DNA of 64,000 bases from Winogradskyella helgolandensis (GTDB lineage: Bacteria > Bacteroidota > Bacteroidia > Flavobacteriales > Flavobacteriaceae). Below the pieces are notes generated by a model that was not told the DNA's origin, did not search any database, and saw only the letters and a program-made list of their open reading frames with translations. Where the stretch lies: the NCBI RefSeq assembly GCF_013404085.1, contig NZ_JABFHO010000001.1:2615001-2679000 (forward strand). Direction: 5' to 3'. This document shows positions 58,927 to 64,000 of the stretch, piece after piece; within the stretch, counting starts at the first letter, position 1; the number at the start of each line of letters is the position of its first letter. The position numbers and the translations under genes are program-made.

Positions 58927-60834
58927 ATGAGTAATTATCACATAAAACATTTAGAGGAATATTATCAAGTGTATCGTAAATCGGTCCGAAATCCAGAAGT
59001 GTTTTGGGAAGAAATCGCAGAAGAACATTTTATGTGGCGAAAAAAATGGGATAACGTTTTAAGTTGGGATTTTTCAAAACCAGAAATTAAATGGTTTGAA
59101 GGAGCAGAACTTAATATTACTGAAAATTGTATTGATAGACATCTATATACTAGAGGTGATAAAACGGCAATCATTTTCGAACCTAATGATCCTTCAGAAG
59201 AAGCCGAACATATTACCTATAAACAATTGCATAAACGGGTTTGTAAATTTGCAAATGTTTTAAAAGATCAAGGCATTCAGAAAGGTGATCGTGTTTGTAT
59301 TTATCTACCTATGATTCCTGAATTAGCAATAGCGACTTTGGCTTGTGCTCGTATTGGAGCGATTCACTCTGTGGTTTTTGCTGGGTTTTCTTCAACTGCA
59401 TTATCCACAAGAATAAATGATTCAGAATGTAAAATGGTCATTACAAGTGATGGGTCTTACCGTGGCTCAAAAACTATTGATTTAAAAGGTATTGTAGATG
59501 AAGCCTTAGAAGGTTGTCCAACTATCGCATCAGTATTAGTTGTAAAGCGTATTCATTCGGAAATTTATATGAAAGAAGGACGTGATCATTGGTTACAACC
59601 TCTATTAGATAGTGCGGACAAACGTTGTGAGCCGGAAATTATGAAAGCTGAAGACCCTCTATTTATATTGTATACTTCTGGTTCTACAGGGAAGCCAAAA
59701 GGCATGGTGCACACCACAGCTGGTTATATGGTATACACAGCCTATACGTTTAAAAACGTGTTCCAATACAGAGAAAAAGATGTGTATTGGTGTACAGCAG
59801 ACATCGGATGGATTACAGGTCATAGTTACATTGTTTACGGTCCATTATGCAATGGAGCAACAACGGTATTGTTTGAAGGTGTGCCGAGTTATCCAGATTT
59901 TGGACGCTTTTGGGAAATTATAGCAAAACATAAAGTCAATCAATTCTACACTGCACCAACAGCTATTAGAGCCTTGGCAAAAGAAGGAATTGAGCATTTA
60001 GAAAAACACGATTTATCTTCTATAAAAGTTTTAGGAACTGTTGGAGAACCAATTAACGAAGAGGCATGGCATTGGTATGATGATAACGTTGGAAAGAAGA
60101 AATCACCAATTGTAGATACATGGTGGCAAACAGAAACTGGTGGTATTATGATTACGCCAATTGCTTTTGCCACACCAACAAAACCAACGTATGCTACTTT
60201 GCCATTTATAGGTATTCAACCTGCATTAATGGATGAGCATGGTGCTGAGATAAAAGGCAATCAAGTGGATGGTCGTTTATGTATAAAATATCCTTGGCCA
60301 AGTATGGCCAGAACCATTTGGGGTGATCATCAACGTTATAAAGACACATATTTCTCTGCTTATGATAACAAGTATTTTACAGGAGATGGCGCTTTACGTG
60401 ATGAGGTTGGGTATTATAGAATAACAGGTAGAGTAGATGATGTGATTATTGTTTCTGGTCATAATTTAGGAACAGCACCAATTGAAGATGCCATTAACGA
60501 ACATCCTGCAGTTGCAGAAAGTGCTATTGTTGGTTATCCACACGATGTTAAAGGAAACGCGCTTTACGGTTATGTAACTTTAAAAGAAACAGGAGAAAGT
60601 AGAAATCATGATAATCTTAGAAAAGAGATTAATCAGATAATTACAGATCAAATTGGGCCTATAGCTAAGTTGAACAAAATTCAGTTTACAGATGCTTTAC
60701 CAAAAACACGGTCAGGTAAAATTATGCGTAGAATTTTAAGAAAAATTGCTTGTAATGAAATCGATCAATTAGGAGATACAAGTACACTTTCTAATCCTGA
60801 AGTCGTACAAGATATTATAGATAATGTAAAATAA
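58927..60834 (+). CDS. acs: Acetyl-CoA synthetase
   Basis: AMP-forming acetate-CoA ligase, 635 residues. Motifs: YTSGSTGKPKGMVHTTAGYM (phosphate loop), the acetate-pocket segment VDTWWQTETGGIMITPIAFA, FTGDGALRDEVGYYRITGR (hinge), and the regulatory/catalytic Lys in ALPKTRSGKIMRRILRKIA, which is a target for acetylation in known Acs enzymes. It closes the acetate cluster; a 107-base spacer before it without terminator suggests shared or separate transcription. Followed by a strong terminator. Confidence 0.96.
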   Translation: MSNYHIKHLEEYYQVYRKSVRNPEVFWEEIAEEHFMWRKKWDNVLSWDFSKPEIKWFEGAELNITENCIDRHLYTRGDKTAIIFEPNDPSEEAEHITYKQLHKRVCKFANVLKDQGIQKGDRVCIYLPMIPELAIATLACARIGAIHSVVFAGFSSTALSTRINDSECKMVITSDGSYRGSKTIDLKGIVDEALEGCPTIASVLVVKRIHSEIYMKEGRDHWLQPLLDSADKRCEPEIMKAEDPLFILYTSGSTGKPKGMVHTTAGYMVYTAYTFKNVFQYREKDVYWCTADIGWITGHSYIVYGPLCNGATTVLFEGVPSYPDFGRFWEIIAKHKVNQFYTAPTAIRALAKEGIEHLEKHDLSSIKVLGTVGEPINEEAWHWYDDNVGKKKSPIVDTWWQTETGGIMITPIAFATPTKPTYATLPFIGIQPALMDEHGAEIKGNQVDGRLCIKYPWPSMARTIWGDHQRYKDTYFSAYDNKYFTGDGALRDEVGYYRITGRVDDVIIVSGHNLGTAPIEDAINEHPAVAESAIVGYPHDVKGNALYGYVTLKETGESRNHDNLRKEINQIITDQIGPIAKLNKIQFTDALPKTRSGKIMRRILRKIACNEIDQLGDTSTLSNPEVVQDIIDNVK

Positions 60835-60857
60835 AGACTCTTAATATCAAATTTTAG

Positions 60858-60892
60858 AATCCAAGGCTTTAATTAAGCTTTGGATTTTTTTT
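60858..60892 (+). terminator. Terminator of acs
   Basis: AATCCAAGGCTT (60858-60869) pairs with AAGCTTTGGATT (60875-60886) over 12 bp (one G-U), with a TAATT loop and a following T-run. Confidence 0.9.
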
Positions 60893-60909
60893 GAAATTAT
60901 ATGAGTGAA

Positions 60910-61065
60910 TTATTCAGATTTAGAATCTTTCGATTTTTGAACAATAGCTTTTAAACGTGCTTTGCGGTCTTCTACTTGAGACTTCTTCTTATTCTTTTTC
61001 TGAGTAATAAGTTTAGTGTGCTTGGCTTTGTTATTTGTGTTTTTCTCTTTGCCTTGTTTTGCCAT
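60910..61065 (-). CDS. Small basic protein (51 residues)
   Basis: Starts MAKQGKEKNTNNKAKHTKL and continues ITQKKNKKKSQVEDRKARLK; about a third of residues are Lys/Arg. The frame is open upstream to 61104, but the ATG at 61065 gives the more natural start. The composition suggests nucleic-acid or ribosome binding (inference). It lies alone on the minus strand, convergent with acs. The even use of normal codons and the complete Lys-rich pattern make it more likely real than chance. Confidence 0.6.
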   Translation of the reverse strand: MAKQGKEKNTNNKAKHTKLITQKKNKKKSQVEDRKARLKAIVQKSKDSKSE

Positions 61066-61193
61066 TGTGTTTTGAAATAGTTTTCGGATTGTAAAATTAA
61101 GCATAATTTAATATAAACATAATAGTAATGTTCGGTTCTTAGATTTAAGAATACCATTTACTTTTTTATCTTCGCTTCAAATTAAAAAATGTT

Positions 61194-61862
61194 ATGCTAA
61201 AAGCAGTCTTATTTGATATGGATGGTGTTATTGTAGATACAGAGCCGTTGCATCGTAAAGCGTATTATCAAATGTTTAATGATGTAAATATAGACGTTGA
61301 TGACCCATTATATGAATCCTTCACAGGTCAATCGACAATAAATATCTGTAAGCGTTTAGTTGATCATTTCAATTTAGAGACGGCACCCGAAAGTTTAGTT
61401 AGTATTAAAAGAAAACACTTTACGTATTTGTTTGAAAACGATTCTGATTTAACTTTAATTGAAGGAGTTTTAGAACGCATTAAAGATTATCATGCCAACG
61501 GTTTAAAACTAGTTGTAGCGTCTTCTGCTTCCATGCCTAATATAAATCGCATTTTTGATCGTTTTGAGTTAAATCAATTCTTCAGCGGTAAATTTAGTGG
61601 AGCCGATTTAGAAAAATCAAAACCACATCCAGAAATATTTATAAAAGCCGCAGAACATACAGGGTTTCATAAATCGGAATGTATGGTCATTGAAGATTCT
61701 ACCAACGGTATTAAAGCAGCACATGCGGCTGGTATCTTTTGTGCTGGTTTTAAAAGTGAACATTCTTCAGGTCAAGATTATACCTTAGCCAATGTGATTG
61801 TTTCTAGTTTTGAGGAATTATCATTTTTAAATCAGAAGTTATTTTTTAATGAAACAACGTAA
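61194..61862 (+). CDS. HAD-family hydrolase, beta-phosphoglucomutase-like
   Basis: A 222-residue protein with motif I FDMDGVIVDTEPLHRKAYYQ (about residues 8-27; Asp nucleophile and acid/base Asp), a cap domain, motif II VVASSASMPN, motif III Lys in LEKSKPHPEIFIKAAE and motif IV MVIEDSTNGIKAAHAAGIF. The EPLH signature and layout fit the beta-phosphoglucomutase/phosphatase subgroup; mutase versus phosphatase activity cannot be told by eye. Confidence 0.9.
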   Translation: MLKAVLFDMDGVIVDTEPLHRKAYYQMFNDVNIDVDDPLYESFTGQSTINICKRLVDHFNLETAPESLVSIKRKHFTYLFENDSDLTLIEGVLERIKDYHANGLKLVVASSASMPNINRIFDRFELNQFFSGKFSGADLEKSKPHPEIFIKAAEHTGFHKSECMVIEDSTNGIKAAHAAGIFCAGFKSEHSSGQDYTLANVIVSSFEELSFLNQKLFFNETT

Positions 61863-61916
61863 TCTGTAACTATTCTATTTTTTTATAGTCATATAAGAAT
61901 AAATCTAGATGTTTCT

Positions 61917-63284
61917 ATGAAATTCAATTCAACTTTCCTTATAATTCTTGCGTTTGTTCAATTTTCGTTTTCTCAGAATGTAGACGTTCCTCATGAAATA
62001 AAAGATCATATTAAAGCCCGTATAGATGAAGGTTTTAATCCTAGTGTAGCATTGGCTTATATAGATGGTGAAAACGTAATCTATTTTAACTATGGTGATA
62101 CAGAAGTTGAAAATGGAAAGCGAGTAGATGAAAATACAGTTTATGAAATCGGTTCAATTTCTAAAGTTTTTACAACTATTATTCTTGCCGATGAAGTGCT
62201 AAAAGGAAACATGAATCTTAGTGATCCTATTTCAAAATACTTACCAAAAACGGTAACTGTGCCTCAGCGGAATGGAAAACAAATTACACTAAAAGATTTA
62301 GCAACACACACTTCTAGTTTGCCAAGAATGTCAGATAATTTTGAACCAGCAGATTATTCTAATCCATTTGCAGATTATTCAGCCGATTTACTTTATGAAT
62401 TTTTATCGTCTTATGATTTGTTAAGAGATATAGGAACTCAGTATGAATATTCAAATTTAGGTATGGGGTTATTAGGTCATATTTTAGAATTACATACAGG
62501 TGAAACATATGAAGACTTAGTTAAAACAAGAATTACAAATCCACTTGGAATGAAAAGTACAGGTATTGTTTTAACAGAAGCCATGAAAGCGAAATTGGCC
62601 TTAGGACACAGTGAGCAGTTAGAAATTGTAAATAATTGGGATTTAAATGTATTAGCTGGTGCAGGTGCCATACGATCTACAACTAGCGATATGGTTAAAT
62701 TTTTAAAAGCGAATACATCTACCAATGACACGTCATTAGATAAAGCCATGAAGTTAAGTCATCAAATTGCTTTTTCAGACGAAAGTGAAAGCTTTAATAT
62801 TGCATTAGGATGGCACTTTGCGAACAGTAATACAATCATTTGGCATAATGGAGGTACTGGTGGTTACAGAGCTTTTACGGGTTTTTTAAATGATTTCAGT
62901 AAAGGCGTTGTAGTTTTAACTAATTCTGTTTCGACTGTTGATGCTATAGGAATGAAATTGTTGGACGCGCCATTACCTTTAGAATTACCAAAGAAATCGG
63001 AGTTTCCAGATGAAATAGAGGTTTCTGCAGCAGTTTTAGAAAATTATATAGGAGTATATCAATTGGCACCTACATTTTCATTGACCATTACAAGAAAAGA
63101 AAATCAACTTTTTTTACAAGCTACGAATCAACCACAATTTGAAATTTTTCCATCGGCAGAACATCAATTCTTTTTGAAAGTTGTTGAAGCAAGTATTACG
63201 TTTAGTACGAATGATACTGGTGAAATCAATGGTTTAACTTTACACCAAGGCGGACAGAATTTGCCTGGACATAAAGTAGAGTAG
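61917..63284 (+). CDS. Serine hydrolase, beta-lactamase class C family
   Basis: A 455-residue secreted protein (signal MKFNSTFLIILAFVQFSFSQ). The class C/penicillin-binding-like active site is complete: SxxK in YEIGSISKVFTTII (Ser80, Lys83), YxN in YEYSNLGMGLLGH, and the HNGGTGGYRAF motif in place of KTG. Residues ~360-455 form an extra C-terminal beta domain (DUF3471-like; YIGVYQLAPTFSLTITRKEN). Likely a periplasmic or surface peptidase/esterase rather than a true beta-lactamase. Confidence 0.92.
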   Translation: MKFNSTFLIILAFVQFSFSQNVDVPHEIKDHIKARIDEGFNPSVALAYIDGENVIYFNYGDTEVENGKRVDENTVYEIGSISKVFTTIILADEVLKGNMNLSDPISKYLPKTVTVPQRNGKQITLKDLATHTSSLPRMSDNFEPADYSNPFADYSADLLYEFLSSYDLLRDIGTQYEYSNLGMGLLGHILELHTGETYEDLVKTRITNPLGMKSTGIVLTEAMKAKLALGHSEQLEIVNNWDLNVLAGAGAIRSTTSDMVKFLKANTSTNDTSLDKAMKLSHQIAFSDESESFNIALGWHFANSNTIIWHNGGTGGYRAFTGFLNDFSKGVVVLTNSVSTVDAIGMKLLDAPLPLELPKKSEFPDEIEVSAAVLENYIGVYQLAPTFSLTITRKENQLFLQATNQPQFEIFPSAEHQFFLKVVEASITFSTNDTGEINGLTLHQGGQNLPGHKVE

Positions 63285-63389
63285 TTTTATTTTTAAACAT
63301 TGATTTTAGAAATTATATTGAAAGTTATTTCTAATTTATTTTCTATCTTGTCTTTATTCTAAATATATACTAACAAATAATTCATCATT

Positions 63390-64000
63390 ATGAATATCAA
63401 AAAACGAAATGTCTTTAGACTGTTGTCTCTAGCATTAATGACGTGTGCTTTTATAGTACCCCAAAATGTAGAAGCTCAGCGCAAAAAGAAAAAGAGTAAA
63501 ACGGAAACGCCTGCGCCAACATCTAAAAAGGAAAAATCAATAAAAGAGCTTACCGAGTCAAGCAAGAAGATTGAAGGCCTTTTTACAATGTACAGAGATA
63601 CTATTACAGGTAGTTTACAGATGGTTATTAGTGATGAACATTTAGATAAAGATTATATTCATTTTAATCAAGTTTCAAACGGAGTTACTGATGCTGGTAG
63701 ATTTAGAGGAGCATATGGCGGATCAAAAGTTTTTAAAGTAAAGAAATACTACGATAAAATAGAATTTGTATCTCAAAACACATCCTTTTATTTTGATCCT
63801 GAAAGTGCCATTTCTAAATCCAAAGATGCTAATACGAGTGAAGGCATAATGGCAACAGTGAAAATTGAAGCCCATGATAAAAAAGAAGGTTTATATTTAA
63901 TAAAAGCAGATGATTTATTCTTAAAAGAAACGTTTACTCAAGTTAAACCACCTCGTTTTCCAGGTGCTAGTCCAATGGCTTTTAGTCTTGGTAATTTAGA
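63390..64000 (+). CDS. Zinc metalloprotease of DUF5118/DUF5117 type, N-terminal part
   Basis: The frame is open from the ATG at 63390 to the window end (203 codons). Signal sequence MNIKKRNVFRLLSLALMTCA...VEAQ, then a Lys-rich linker (RKKKKSKTETPAP), then a domain with SSKKIEGLFTMYRDTITGSL, FNQVSNGVTDAGRFRGAYGG and KPPRFPGASPMAFSLGNL. This resembles the DUF5118-DUF5117 N-terminal region of large (about 800-residue) Bacteroidota zinc-dependent metalloproteases. The catalytic HExxH part would lie outside the window. Confidence 0.8.
   Translation, partial: MNIKKRNVFRLLSLALMTCAFIVPQNVEAQRKKKKSKTETPAPTSKKEKSIKELTESSKKIEGLFTMYRDTITGSLQMVISDEHLDKDYIHFNQVSNGVTDAGRFRGAYGGSKVFKVKKYYDKIEFVSQNTSFYFDPESAISKSKDANTSEGIMATVKIEAHDKKEGLYLIKADDLFLKETFTQVKPPRFPGASPMAFSLGNL

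Noticed and set aside
60972..61157. 61-codon minus-strand ORF
   Set aside because: Out-of-frame shadow of the basic protein 60910-61065.

Overview
The window looks like a chromosomal segment of a marine-type Flavobacteriaceae (Bacteroidota). The evidence is low GC, A-rich sequence upstream of starts instead of Shine-Dalgarno sites, promoters of the TTTG-N19-TAnnTTTG class, several type IX secretion (T9SS) cargo proteins with their PorP/SprF and OmpA partners, and many families typical of flavobacteria (DUF3822, DUF4738, DUF4126, DUF4212, DUF779). I see no phage, integron, CRISPR array, tRNA or complete insertion sequence.

Layout. 0-9.5 kb: start of a secreted protein, a lipoprotein, an RluA-type pseudouridine synthase, then pyrR-pyrB, a STAS-like protein, rnz, pdxH and a CAP-domain lipoprotein. 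9.5-19.1 kb (minus strand): a 1902-residue T9SS type B cargo/adhesin built from duplicated modules and HYR repeats, followed directly by its PorP/SprF partner and an OmpA/TPR/PD40 protein. 19.7-23.2 kb: a polyphosphate operon (SixA-like phosphatase, ppk1, ppx). 23.2-30.8 kb: an outer-membrane protein, a T9SS cargo gene split by a frameshift, a dnaX-small membrane protein-lipoprotein-miaE operon, the RNase P RNA gene rnpB, and an rsmD operon. 30.9-36.8 kb: a RecD-like helicase, DUF4126, and a lipid/LPS operon with kdsB, a HAD phosphatase, a CAT-fold acyltransferase, a KdnB-like Kdo 8-oxidase and a PlsC-like acyltransferase. 36.9-44.5 kb (minus strand): an NTF2-like protein, an ABC-2 permease-HlyD-TolC export cluster next to a Crp/Fnr regulator, a lipoprotein, a membrane acetyltransferase and an MscS channel.

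44.8-60.9 kb holds what reads as one C2/C3 metabolic island: an AGCS amino-acid symporter, an AraC regulator divergent from an aldehyde dehydrogenase, DUF779, an IS1-InsA-like zinc-ribbon/HTH protein, an outer-membrane porin, a DUF4212/SSS carboxylate permease pair, a CrbS-like transporter-histidine kinase (SLC5-STAC-HK), a receiver-only response regulator, a propionyl-CoA-synthetase-like enzyme and acetyl-CoA synthetase. Together these would take up and sense acetate or propionate and activate it to CoA thioesters. The last 3 kb hold a small basic protein, a beta-phosphoglucomutase-like HAD, a serine hydrolase and the start of a DUF5118/DUF5117-type metalloprotease.

Not explained by standard annotation: a pair of paralogous ~80-nt intergenic elements with compensatory base-pair changes (37.4 and 41.8 kb), several perfect palindromes or direct repeats in promoter regions (19.5, 41.2, 43.5 and 47.2 kb), and degenerate short tandem repeats (about 7-9 bp) directly before genes (5.0, 6.3 and 32.4 kb). 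All positions and motifs were read by eye; no database search was run.
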